From positions 1-64,000 of the forward strand of contig CANFHX010000007.1 in NCBI GenBank assembly GCA_947446865.1: a stretch of 64,000 bases of DNA, written 5' to 3'. The notes under the pieces are model-generated. The model was not told the origin of the DNA, searched no databases, and saw only the letters and a list, made by a program, of their open reading frames with translations. Below, piece after piece: positions 52,316-61,167 of this stretch. The position numbers and the translations under genes were made by a program. Origin of the DNA: Flavobacteriaceae bacterium (lineage in GTDB: Bacteria; Bacteroidota; Bacteroidia; Flavobacteriales; Flavobacteriaceae). Within the stretch, counting starts at the first letter, position 1; every line of letters begins with the position of its first letter.

Positions 52316-53161
52316 CTAATTAGAAATAGTCAAGTACTGCAACATCTGTGGTGTTCCGTTATAGATGTTAATATCCACGTTTTCATCAATTCCGTTAATT
52401 CTAGCTTTTTGGGTAAACTGCCAAAATAACCAATCGTCTTTGATATTTTCAACAAAAAAATTATAATTGGCAACCCAAAAAGTATAGCCTTTAAATTCTT
52501 CTTTTAAAAAATCATTGTAGTATTTCTCGCTTGTATAAATAATTGGACGTACTTTATAATGGGCATCCACTTTGGTCAGCCATCGCTTCAACCCTACTTT
52601 CAAACTATCTATGGATTGGTTTTCGGGTAATTTTTCAATATCTAAAACAGGAGGCAAATCGCCTTTATGGAGAGTAACAACTTTAATAAAATTATCTGCT
52701 TGCTCTATTGAGTTTTCGTTTGGACGGTAATAATGGTATGCACCGCGAATAAAATGATATTGCTTTGCTTGTTCCCAATTTTCTGCAAAACGAGAATCTT
52801 CCTTATCCGAACCGGCCGAAGCTCGAATAAACACAAAATGTAACGGAAACTTATTTTCTACTGAATCAACTTCTGCCCAATTAATATCTCCTTGAAATTG
52901 CGACACGTCCAAACCAAAAGTTAACTCTTTGTGGGCTTTTAATATTTGAAATATTCGAGCCTGAGCCACTTTATCTTCTTTGGCAACTCTATCCGATTTG
53001 GAAGTAAGATAATACCGAATTGCAGTTCTGTAATGGTAAGCACCATAAACTAATCCGAGAAATAAAACAGAAATCAGAATTACTTTAATAGGAAAAACAG
53101 ACTTCTTTTTTTTGGAAGTTTTTCTGCGAATAGGCGCATTTCGGGTAGTAGTTTTTGCCAT
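52316..53161 (-). CDS. Glycoside hydrolase family 25 lysozyme, membrane-anchored
   Basis: 281 residues from MAKTTTRNA. A basic cytoplasmic head (KTSKKKKSV), one transmembrane helix (about 24-43), a linker, and a GH25 domain from about 80. FGLDVSQFQGDINW has the catalytic-site Asp85, and PPVLDIEKLPE has the DxE pair. C-terminal YTFWVANYN and WLFWQFTQKARINGIDENVDINIYNG close the barrel. Cleaves peptidoglycan between MurNAc and GlcNAc. Two 7-bp arrays precede it. Confidence 0.88.
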   Translation of the reverse strand: MAKTTTRNAPIRRKTSKKKKSVFPIKVILISVLFLGLVYGAYHYRTAIRYYLTSKSDRVAKEDKVAQARIFQILKAHKELTFGLDVSQFQGDINWAEVDSVENKFPLHFVFIRASAGSDKEDSRFAENWEQAKQYHFIRGAYHYYRPNENSIEQADNFIKVVTLHKGDLPPVLDIEKLPENQSIDSLKVGLKRWLTKVDAHYKVRPIIYTSEKYYNDFLKEEFKGYTFWVANYNFFVENIKDDWLFWQFTQKARINGIDENVDINIYNGTPQMLQYLTISN

Positions 53162-53170
53162 AAAGGGGTG

Positions 53171-53204
53171 AAATTCCAAAGTTTAAAATTCCAAATTCCA
53201 AAGG
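53171..53204. repeat. Heptamer tandem array 7
   Basis: AAATTCC, AAAGTTT, AAAATTCC (one extra base), AAATTCC and a partial AAAGG lie upstream of the GH25 gene. Confidence 0.55.
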
Positions 53205-53223
53205 TCTTTGGCATAAAAAAAGT

Positions 53224-53258
53224 CTTAATTCTTAATACTTTGATCTTAATACCTCTTT
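53224..53258. repeat. Heptamer tandem array 8
   Basis: CTTAATT, CTTAATA, CTTTGAT, CTTAATA and CCTCTTT run into the stop codon of pssA. Sequence differs from array 7 only 20 bases away, but the 7-base period is the same. Confidence 0.6.
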
Positions 53259-53955
53259 ATAACTCCTTTTTCGCCAGAATATTATTTACGACCGATAATA
53301 AAACATAGGTTAAAATTATTAATGGCACCGCAAGAAACTGCAAAGTTGCAATCATAATAAGGGATGATACTAAAAATCCGATTTGTAATTTGTATTTCTG
53401 GAAACTGAAATTTTTAATTTTTAAAGAAAATAACGGAATTTCGTCATTCATTATATAAGCACTAACTGCTGTAATTGCAAGCAACACCCATGTGTTTTGA
53501 ATAATAGGATGAACAAACGAGTTAGTAACTAATGGTAAACTAGCAATAAACAGGGTATTTGCAGGTGTCGGCAAACCAATAAACGAATCCGATTGGCGGG
53601 TATCAATATTAAAATTTGCTAGACGATAACATGCACCAAGCGTTATGATAAATCCTAAATAAGGTAAATAATCACAACCATTTTCATTATATTGTTTTAG
53701 AATTTGAAACATCACATAACCTGGTACAACACCACTAGTTACCATATCTGCCAAAGAATCCAATTGTACTCCTAACGGCCCTGAAACGTTAAATTTACGT
53801 GCGAAAAATCCATCGAAAAAATCAAAAAATATTCCTAAGGCTACAAAGTAAAATGCCATATCAAATTTTAAATCGGCAACCATTACTATGGCAATACATC
53901 CGCAAAATAAATTTAGAAGGGTGATAAAATTCGGAATGTGTTTTTTGAGGCTCAT
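53257..53955 (-). CDS. pssA: CDP-diacylglycerol--serine O-phosphatidyltransferase
   Basis: Makes phosphatidylserine, the precursor of phosphatidylethanolamine, in the inner membrane. 232 residues with about seven hydrophobic segments. The CDP-alcohol phosphotransferase motif D-G-x2-A-R-x8-G-x3-D-x3-D is complete in FDGFFARKFNVSGPLGVQLDSLAD (about 46-69). A TAAATTTG -7 box lies at 53983-53976 on the minus strand. Confidence 0.92.
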   Translation of the reverse strand: MSLKKHIPNFITLLNLFCGCIAIVMVADLKFDMAFYFVALGIFFDFFDGFFARKFNVSGPLGVQLDSLADMVTSGVVPGYVMFQILKQYNENGCDYLPYLGFIITLGACYRLANFNIDTRQSDSFIGLPTPANTLFIASLPLVTNSFVHPIIQNTWVLLAITAVSAYIMNDEIPLFSLKIKNFSFQKYKLQIGFLVSSLIMIATLQFLAVPLIILTYVLLSVVNNILAKKEL

Positions 53956-54088
53956 GCTTTTATTTTTATAAGTGACAAATTTAGCACAATAAGTTAAAGG
54001 GAAGTACGTTTTTTATAGAGATTTTTTAATTGAAAATTCTTAACAAACATATTTTACTAAAGGAAGAAATAAATTCGGTTATAATTTC

Positions 54089-54096
54089 TATTTTTG
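54089..54096 (+). promoter_or_regulatory. -7 box of the PorV2-like gene
   Basis: TATTTTTG, a perfect match, includes the in-frame TTG at 54094, so that codon cannot be the start. No well-spaced TTG upstream. Confidence 0.4.
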
Positions 54097-54141
54097 ACAT
54101 CAAATAAATTAATAAAACTTCGGTTTCCAAAAGCATTACAA

Positions 54142-55206
54142 TTGAACCAAAAAATATTCTTTTTTCTACTAATTACTACTCTAGGCTATAGTCAAGCGGT
54201 TAGAAAATATTCTAATGAGTTTATGAATATAGGTGTAGATGCTGCCGCATTAGGAATGTCGAATGCTGTAGTAGCGAATACTAATGATGTGAATTCGGGC
54301 TATTGGAACCCTGCAGGATTAATGGGCTTGGAAGACGGCCAAGTGGCAATCATGCACGCTAGTTATTTTGCAAATATTGCGCAATACGATTATGCGGCTT
54401 ATGCCAAACCTATTGATAATGAAAGCGCTTGGGGAATTTCGATGATTCGTTTTGGAGTGGATGACATTTTAAATACTACCCAACTTATTGATGCCAGCGG
54501 AAATATTGATTACAACCGAATCAGTAAATTCTCTACTGCCGATTATGGTTTTACCTTTTCCTACGCCCGAAAATTAAAACTTCCTGGCTTTCAATATGGT
54601 GTAAACGCTAAAATAATTCGACGAGTAATTGGAGATTTTGCCAATTCATGGGGGTTTGGGTTTGACTTTGGTTTGCAATGGGAACGAAACGATTGGCATT
54701 TTGGATTAATGCTTCGCGATATCACAACAACTTACAACGTTTGGAATATTAACGAAGACGAATACAACAAAATTAAAAATACGGTTGCTGGACAAAATCA
54801 AGAATTACCAGAAAGCACCGAAATCACGTTGCCAAAAGCACAATTTGGTATGTCTAAAAAATTTGAATTTCATAACGAGACTAGTCTTTTGGCATCTGGA
54901 AATTTAAACATGCAATTTGCAAGAACCAACGATATTATTTCTTCTAGTATTGTGAGTATTGACCCAGGCTTTGGATTTGAATATAGTTACACCGACTTAG
55001 TTTTTCTTAGAGCCGGATTTGGAAATTTTCAAAATGTCACCCAAATTGATAACACGAAACGAATTGGATTTCAACCTAATATCGGACTTGGATTCAAATA
55101 TAAAGGGATTCAAATAGATTATGCATTGACCGATTTAGGAGATCAAAGTGCGGCTTTATATTCCAATATATTTTCGTTGAAAGTGGATTTAAGCATTTTT
55201 AGATAA
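54142..55206 (+). CDS. PorV/PorQ-family outer-membrane protein (PorV2-like)
   Basis: 354 residues from the TTG at 54142 (NQKIFFFLLITTLGYSQ, signal peptide). The mature start FMNIGVDAAALGMSNAVVANTNDVNSGYWNPAGLM is the PorV/UPF0164 signature: an aromatic/acidic loop entering a FadL-like 14-strand barrel. C-terminal strands include GIQIDYALTDLG. PorV shuttles T9SS substrates at the outer membrane. This paralogue class (PorV2) is common in Flavobacteriaceae and its role is less clear. Co-directional with the next gene (7-base gap). Confidence 0.8.
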   Translation: MNQKIFFFLLITTLGYSQAVRKYSNEFMNIGVDAAALGMSNAVVANTNDVNSGYWNPAGLMGLEDGQVAIMHASYFANIAQYDYAAYAKPIDNESAWGISMIRFGVDDILNTTQLIDASGNIDYNRISKFSTADYGFTFSYARKLKLPGFQYGVNAKIIRRVIGDFANSWGFGFDFGLQWERNDWHFGLMLRDITTTYNVWNINEDEYNKIKNTVAGQNQELPESTEITLPKAQFGMSKKFEFHNETSLLASGNLNMQFARTNDIISSSIVSIDPGFGFEYSYTDLVFLRAGFGNFQNVTQIDNTKRIGFQPNIGLGFKYKGIQIDYALTDLGDQSAALYSNIFSLKVDLSIFR

Positions 55207-55213
55207 TACAATT

Positions 55214-56311
55214 ATGACAAAAAAATTACTTTTCGTAGTATTCCTTTTTCTTTCAATTTTAAGTTTTTCACAAAATGTTCCTTTATCTAATAAAGCCACT
55301 GTTAGCATATTCACTTGTGGCAGAGGAAATGAATTATACACCACTTTTGGCCACACTGCCATCCGAATTAAAGATGAAAGCAGCAATCTGGATGTGGTTT
55401 ATAATTATGGCGCCTTCGATTTTAATACCGAAAATTTTTATTTGAAATTTGTAAAAGGAGATTTGCAATATTTTATAAATGCTTCTTCTTACGACGATTT
55501 CATCTACGAATACCAAATGGAAAAAAGAGAGGTTATCGAACAAACCTTAGACTTTTCATCTAAGCAAAAACAAGAACTTTTTGATTTATTAAATGCTTCT
55601 TTATATTCGGAAGAACGAAGTTATACCTATAAATTTATTGATCGCAATTGTACCACTATGGTGGTGGAAAAAATCAATAAAATGATTGGAAAAGAGTCGA
55701 TTCAAAAAGTAGATGATACTTCCATTTCTTATAGAGAATTATTGTATCCTTATTTTGCAAATCATTTTTATTACAAATTGGGCATCAACATTATTTTTGG
55801 TGCTAAAACGGATAACAAAGCGGTAAAACTTTTTCTACCATCGGAATTAATGCATAGTTTGGACAAAGCAAGCATAAACGGAATTCCTTTGGTAATAAAA
55901 AAAGAAACCCTTATTCAAGGAAATGAACTTGAATCGGGATTTTCATTTGTAGATAGCATTTATTTCATAGCTCTACTCCTACTGATTTTGGTTGTAACCA
56001 ATAAGAAAAAAGTATTTTTAACCTATTTATTTATTGCCGGTTTATTAGGGTTATTCTTATCCTTAGTTGGATTGTATTCGCTTCACAAAGAACTATTATG
56101 GAACTACAATGCGTTATTGTTCAACCCATTGTTTTTGTTATTACCGTTTTTTCAAGGAAAATGGTTTAAAAAACTAATCCAAACTTGTTTTCTTTTTTTA
56201 GGAATTTATATAGTCTTATTATTTACAAAACCATATGTTTTTTTAATGTTACCTTTCATTGCGGCAACTGCCTATATGCTTTGGAAATTACAAAAATTGG
56301 AAAGGAAATAA
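55214..56311 (+). CDS. DUF4105/Lnb-like membrane protein (candidate lipoprotein N-acyltransferase)
   Basis: 365 residues. After a signal peptide (MTKKLLFVVFLFLSILSFS) comes a periplasmic domain with GHTAIRI (His47) and FIDRNCTTMV (Cys146), the pair expected of a permuted papain-like acyltransferase in the DUF4105 family. Four transmembrane helices occupy the last about 130 residues. From memory, this family includes Lnb, which adds the third acyl chain to lipoproteins in Bacteroidota that lack Lnt. Assignment is tentative and based on the His/Cys pair and architecture. Confidence 0.72.
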   Translation: MTKKLLFVVFLFLSILSFSQNVPLSNKATVSIFTCGRGNELYTTFGHTAIRIKDESSNLDVVYNYGAFDFNTENFYLKFVKGDLQYFINASSYDDFIYEYQMEKREVIEQTLDFSSKQKQELFDLLNASLYSEERSYTYKFIDRNCTTMVVEKINKMIGKESIQKVDDTSISYRELLYPYFANHFYYKLGINIIFGAKTDNKAVKLFLPSELMHSLDKASINGIPLVIKKETLIQGNELESGFSFVDSIYFIALLLLILVVTNKKKVFLTYLFIAGLLGLFLSLVGLYSLHKELLWNYNALLFNPLFLLLPFFQGKWFKKLIQTCFLFLGIYIVLLFTKPYVFLMLPFIAATAYMLWKLQKLERK

Positions 56312-56312
56312 T

Positions 56313-57704
56313 TTATTGACCTCGATAAAAAAGCACTGTACTAAAGGTTTTAATTACAATATCTATATCTAAAAAGATACTTCGGTGCTTGATATAATAT
56401 AAGTCGTATTGTAATTTTACCAAGCTATCTTCAATAGAATCCCCATACGAATAATTGACCTGTGCCCAACCAGTAAGTCCTGGTTTAATGACGTGACGGG
56501 TTTCGTAAAACGGCATTACTTCTGCAATTTCATTTACAAATATGGGGCGTTCGGGTCTTGGCCCAATAATTCCCATATCTCCTTTAAGGATATTTAAAAA
56601 TTGCGGAAATTCATCTAATCTAGTTTTGCGAAGAAATTTTCCAAAAGCGGTAATTCTCGAATCGTTAATAGTGGTAAATACGGCACCATTAACTTCGGCG
56701 TTTTGCACCATAGTACGGTATTTGTATATTTTAAAAACAGAACCATTTTTACCTATTCTTTCTTGGCTGTAAAAAAGAGAACCTCTATTACCTATTAAAT
56801 TTCCAATATATATCAATGGCACAAATAGCAATCCAATAGCTAATCCGATAAGGGAAAAAACAATTTCGGAAATTCGAACAAAGGAAAGATATAATTGATT
56901 TTGATTGCTTCTGCTAAATGGAAAATATCTATAAAAATCCCTTGAAACATAATGCACGGGAATGCGTTGGGTTATGGCTTCATAGACCTGTGTATATTCT
57001 CTAATAATAAAACCGTTTTCGAGTAAATTAATTAATTGATTGTATAAGCCCACTGTAATTGCTTCGGTTTTTTGGGAAGCAATTACAATTTCGGAAACAT
57101 TATTATTGCGAACATAATTATCTAATTCATTAAGTGGAATAGTATTAATTACACTTTTATTTACTATTTCTGAATTTACATCCGAATTTACAAATCCTAT
57201 GATTTTATAATGTGGATCGGCATTTAATAGTCCTAAAACAAGTTCATCAAGTTGGTCTTCATCACATACTAATATGGCTTTCTTAACAAATCGATGAGAG
57301 GCTAAAAATTTTAAATAAAATATTCTCCATGCTAATAATGATAAGAAAATAGCTACAAAAAACATAACTATTTGCAACCTATTAGATGGTAAAAATGGAG
57401 TGTAAACTGGAGTCAATAAATAAAATAAAACAGTTGTAGATGTAGTTAGGATTATACTACGTATTATTTGAAATTGACTACTTGCCACTTGAAGATTATA
57501 CATTTCAAAAACAGAACCAAAAACATTTAGATACAATACTAATACTAAGGTCCAATAATAGTTAGTAGTAGAGAATCTAAAATATTTGAAATCAAAGAAA
57601 TAACTCACCAAAAATAGTGACAGAAATACAAAAATCAGATCAAAAACCTTGAGAAGAATTTTTCGTTCGGATACTTCGAAGTGAATTTTTTTATTCTTAT
57701 ACAT
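56313..57704 (-). CDS. Polyprenyl-phosphate sugar-1-phosphate transferase (initiating enzyme, locus 2)
   Basis: 463 residues. Four N-terminal transmembrane helices and a Rossmann-like domain (about 135-210), then a re-entrant helix and the catalytic domain of the WcaJ/PglC-like family: [33 protein letters not shown] and [15 protein letters not shown]. It loads a sugar-phosphate onto undecaprenyl phosphate, starting repeat-unit synthesis. It is the last gene of locus 2, 51 bases after a GT4. In this sort of locus it is usually the committed step. Confidence 0.92.
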   Translation of the reverse strand: [463 protein letters not shown]

Positions 57705-57755
57705 TAAATTTCGAGTTTAAAAACTGCAAGTTAGTAAAATATTAAAACAATCAAG

Positions 57756-58772
57756 TTACATTAACATTTCTAACCACTGCAATTTAATAATTTGCCAATC
57801 GTATGACTCTACTTTCTTTCTAGCATTAGTAATTAAAGTTGTGGTGAAATCTTGGTTTAAAAACAACTTCTTTATTACTAAATTCATTTCTATATAATCA
57901 TTCTCATTTACTAAAACACCTTCTTTCTGATCTGAAATAAGAAAAGGAATCCCTCCAACATTAGTAGATATTATTGGTAAACCCAATGCCATTGCTTCTA
58001 TAACAGAAACCGGCATATTATCAAAATTGGATGTATTAATAAAAACATTATGTTTATTAGAAAGTGAAATCCATTCGGTTTTGGAAAGTTTTCCAGTAAA
58101 AGCAACTTTAACCTTTAGTTTGCTAGCTAATAATTCACATTCTTTTCTGTAATCATTAGCGTCCGGACCAACCATGGTAAGCTCCGCTGTTGGATATTCT
58201 TTTTGTAATTCTACCAAAACCTGAATGGCCATTTTAGGATTGTAAATGGGTGAAAAAGAACGTACCCAAAGCAATTTTGGAACTTGCATCTCCCTAGGAT
58301 AAAAATCATACTTTTCTATCTCAATAGTATTCGGAATAGAAACTAAACCTTTGGAATAGTTTACTTTAAAAGCATTAAATAAATAACCCGAAGGAGCAAC
58401 AATACGATGCGCATTATTGAAGATTAAATCGCAAAGCTTGGAATTATTTTTTATTCTATTGGTCAAATTACCACCATGAAGAATTGTAATGTATTTTAAT
58501 TTAAAAAGTCTACACAATTGGCTAACAAAAAAAGCATACCAAAAATTAAGTGTACTATAAGTATCTATAATAACATAATCGATGCTTCTTGAATAGTAAA
58601 TTAGAGTAAAGATCATATCCAAAAATCGGAGGATAATATTCTTTTTCGAAGAAGCATAAGAAACTGTAAACCCTTCAGTGGCGAGCAAATCTCCTAAAGT
58701 TTCCATCACAGTAATAGAAGATCCATGTTTGGATAATTTATTTCCTATATAAAGAATTTTTCTATTTATCAT
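57756..58772 (-). CDS. Glycosyltransferase family 4 (locus 2)
   Basis: 338 residues from the ATG at 58772 (MINRKILYIGNKLSKHGSS). GT-B N-terminal loop at GNKLSKHGSSITVMETLG and the C-terminal donor site FDNMPVSVIEAMALGLPIISTNVGG with E-x7-E. Overlaps the O-antigen ligase gene by 11 bases. Confidence 0.86.
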   Translation of the reverse strand: MINRKILYIGNKLSKHGSSITVMETLGDLLATEGFTVSYASSKKNIILRFLDMIFTLIYYSRSIDYVIIDTYSTLNFWYAFFVSQLCRLFKLKYITILHGGNLTNRIKNNSKLCDLIFNNAHRIVAPSGYLFNAFKVNYSKGLVSIPNTIEIEKYDFYPREMQVPKLLWVRSFSPIYNPKMAIQVLVELQKEYPTAELTMVGPDANDYRKECELLASKLKVKVAFTGKLSKTEWISLSNKHNVFINTSNFDNMPVSVIEAMALGLPIISTNVGGIPFLISDQKEGVLVNENDYIEMNLVIKKLFLNQDFTTTLITNARKKVESYDWQIIKLQWLEMLM

Positions 58773-60081
58773 CAAATCGGATATTCAACAAGGCAAGTGC
58801 ATATATAAAACACGGAGATGCAGTTCGCATTGCTGCATGATTAATGGTTAGTAACCAAAACATAAAAAAACAAAACATGAAAATATTTTGTTTATTTCCA
58901 AAATAAAAAAGAATTGGAGTAAATAATAATATCAATAGAGCTACTATTCCGAGTGAGCCATGTTCTGCTAACATACGAGTAATTTCATCATGAGAAGCAG
59001 TTAAATATCCGTTTTTTTGTGTACGAATTTCAGTTCCTTTTCCCACCCCAATTCCAAAAAAAGGATTATCTAAAAACATTTCAATTTCATCTCCAGCTAA
59101 CTCTCCTCTTCCAGAAAAAATATCTTTTTTTTCAATTCCTTTAGCATTTTGACCGGCATATCTTTTATTAATTAATCCGTCAGTTAAAAACGAAGTATAC
59201 GACCAAGTAAGAAAGAAAAGCACACTTATTATTATTATTAAATAATTCAACTTAACTTTTCCAGAATGCCTAGAATGAATGTAAATGAAAAAAATAAAAA
59301 TTCCAATCATTGCAAATCCAGTCATCATTCCTCCTCTTGAAAAAGTTAAAAAACCACGATAACTAAAATAAAAAGCAATGAATAAATTGAGTAATAGAAT
59401 AAATTTAGAATTAGAAAATAATAAACCTCGTACAAAAAAAACAAACATTCCAAGTCCTAAAATAGTTGCAACTTGATTAGGCCCAAAACCACCAGACAGG
59501 TCGGAATTAGAACCAGTACCAATTAAAGCCGATTTAATATCAAAAGTATATATAGAAACGTAAACTGCCATAGTAACTATTGGTAAGCCAATAAGGATTA
59601 ATAAATTACCAACTTCAATAACTGTTATTTTTTTTCCTATAGCATAAACAGAAGCAATACCGAGACAAATAGGACCCGAAATGTTAAAGGCAATTTTATT
59701 ACGAAAATCCAAATCATAAGCAATGGCATCAGCAGCAATAAAAATGGACGGAATTAAAAGCACTAGAAATATCCAATAAGGGGTGGCAAATTTAGAAAAC
59801 CCAGAATACATCATCCCCAAGAGCATAAAAATAATAATAGAATATTTTCCAAACTCATGATTCGGACTTCCATCGGTCATTCTCAAAAAAACCTCACTTC
59901 CAACAATATAAGAACAAATATAAAGAACTTCGTTATTTTTATTTTTAGTCATCACAACAATAAAAATTCCTATTGCTAAAATAGCATAGCCATAAATTTT
60001 AGCAAGAAATGGGACAAAAAAGATTAGTATTCCCAAAAGAACATGACTAAAAAGTAACGCTAAATAGTGTTTATTTTGCAT
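58762..60081 (-). CDS. O-antigen ligase/polymerase family protein (Wzy/WaaL-like)
   Basis: 439 residues with about 11-12 transmembrane helices. The large periplasmic loop between helices contains KKDIFSGRGELAGDEIEMFLDNPFFGIGVGKGTEIR, the glycine-rich motif of the O-antigen ligase superfamily, then ASHDEITRMLAEHGSLGI, a conserved His. Either polymerises repeat units or transfers glycan to an acceptor; sequence alone cannot tell. Overlaps the next gene and lies in the middle of locus 2. Confidence 0.85.
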   Translation of the reverse strand: MQNKHYLALLFSHVLLGILIFFVPFLAKIYGYAILAIGIFIVVMTKNKNNEVLYICSYIVGSEVFLRMTDGSPNHEFGKYSIIIFMLLGMMYSGFSKFATPYWIFLVLLIPSIFIAADAIAYDLDFRNKIAFNISGPICLGIASVYAIGKKITVIEVGNLLILIGLPIVTMAVYVSIYTFDIKSALIGTGSNSDLSGGFGPNQVATILGLGMFVFFVRGLLFSNSKFILLLNLFIAFYFSYRGFLTFSRGGMMTGFAMIGIFIFFIYIHSRHSGKVKLNYLIIIISVLFFLTWSYTSFLTDGLINKRYAGQNAKGIEKKDIFSGRGELAGDEIEMFLDNPFFGIGVGKGTEIRTQKNGYLTASHDEITRMLAEHGSLGIVALLILLFTPILFYFGNKQNIFMFCFFMFWLLTINHAAMRTASPCFIYALALLNIRFDDK

Positions 60082-60087
60082 TGGTGG

Positions 60088-61167
60088 TTATAATTTTATT
60101 TTGGAAACCCAAGAAATATAGTTACTAATAACCACATTTTCGGTGTAATTTTCTGCAATTGTTTTATGCAATTCGTCTCCAAATTTAACTCTTAATTTTT
60201 CATCCTTCAGAATTGTTGCTAAATTAGTTGAAAATGTTGCTACATCCTTTGGTTCTGAAATAAATCCTGAGAAATTGTCTCTAACTACAAAAGGAATTTG
60301 ACCAACATTAGTAGCAACAACAGGTTTTTTAAACAAGCCAAATTCTAATAGCGCAACAGGTAAACCTTCAGAATTAGAAGTGAAAACACCTACATCCGAT
60401 TGGTTAATAACATTTTCGACATCCTTTTTAGCGCCATATAAAAAAATAACTTCCTCTAATTGGTAACCTTTTATTTTGGCTTTTATGGTTTCCGAATAAT
60501 CATCCTTTAAGTCACTTCCAACCAAATGGAATGTCCAATCTGGAAAGTTTTTATGGATGCTATGAACTACTTCCACCAACATTAAATGGTTTTTTTGAGG
60601 TCGTAAATTTGCCAAATACAAAACCCGTTTACCATCAATTCCATGCAGTATCGTTTCACGGAAATATTCCTTATTTTCAGAAATATAATTTTGTAAATAA
60701 ATAACATTTTTACAAAATAAATTCTTTTTAGACCATGCTTCTAAGTCCAAATTCACAGCAATTACTCCATGAAATAAAACTGAAAATATTCGAATAAAAA
60801 AAGAATTTTTACGCTTTGGCGGAACAAAATTCCCATAATGATCGTGCCATATAACAGCAATACTTGGAAGCAGTAATTTCACTATGCAAGCCAGAAAAAA
60901 AGAACTCGAGTGCGCTTGAATAATTTGCACTTTATTTTTTTTGCAATAATTTCTTAATTTAAAAATGGCATTAGAATCTAAACTTTTCTTTTTGTTTAAA
61001 AACAAATAAGAAACTCCAGCATCCATTTTATTTTTTAATTCCCCTTCTTTTCTTGTTGCTACCAAGCCCGAAAATTCAATACTTTTTGACAACGAATTAG
61101 CATAACTAACTGCCATTTTTTCGGCACCGCCAATATCTAAAGAGTCAATTAATTGTACTATTCGCAT
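60088..61167 (-). CDS. Glycosyltransferase family 4 (locus 2)
   Basis: 359 residues. N-terminal MRIVQLIDSLDIGGAEKMAVSYAN and C-terminal VGVFTSNSEGLPVALLEFGLFKKPVVATNVGQIP, the two hallmark motifs of GT4 enzymes. Its start overlaps the preceding gene by 10 bases, so translation is coupled. Confidence 0.9.
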   Translation of the reverse strand: MRIVQLIDSLDIGGAEKMAVSYANSLSKSIEFSGLVATRKEGELKNKMDAGVSYLFLNKKKSLDSNAIFKLRNYCKKNKVQIIQAHSSSFFLACIVKLLLPSIAVIWHDHYGNFVPPKRKNSFFIRIFSVLFHGVIAVNLDLEAWSKKNLFCKNVIYLQNYISENKEYFRETILHGIDGKRVLYLANLRPQKNHLMLVEVVHSIHKNFPDWTFHLVGSDLKDDYSETIKAKIKGYQLEEVIFLYGAKKDVENVINQSDVGVFTSNSEGLPVALLEFGLFKKPVVATNVGQIPFVVRDNFSGFISEPKDVATFSTNLATILKDEKLRVKFGDELHKTIAENYTENVVISNYISWVSKIKL

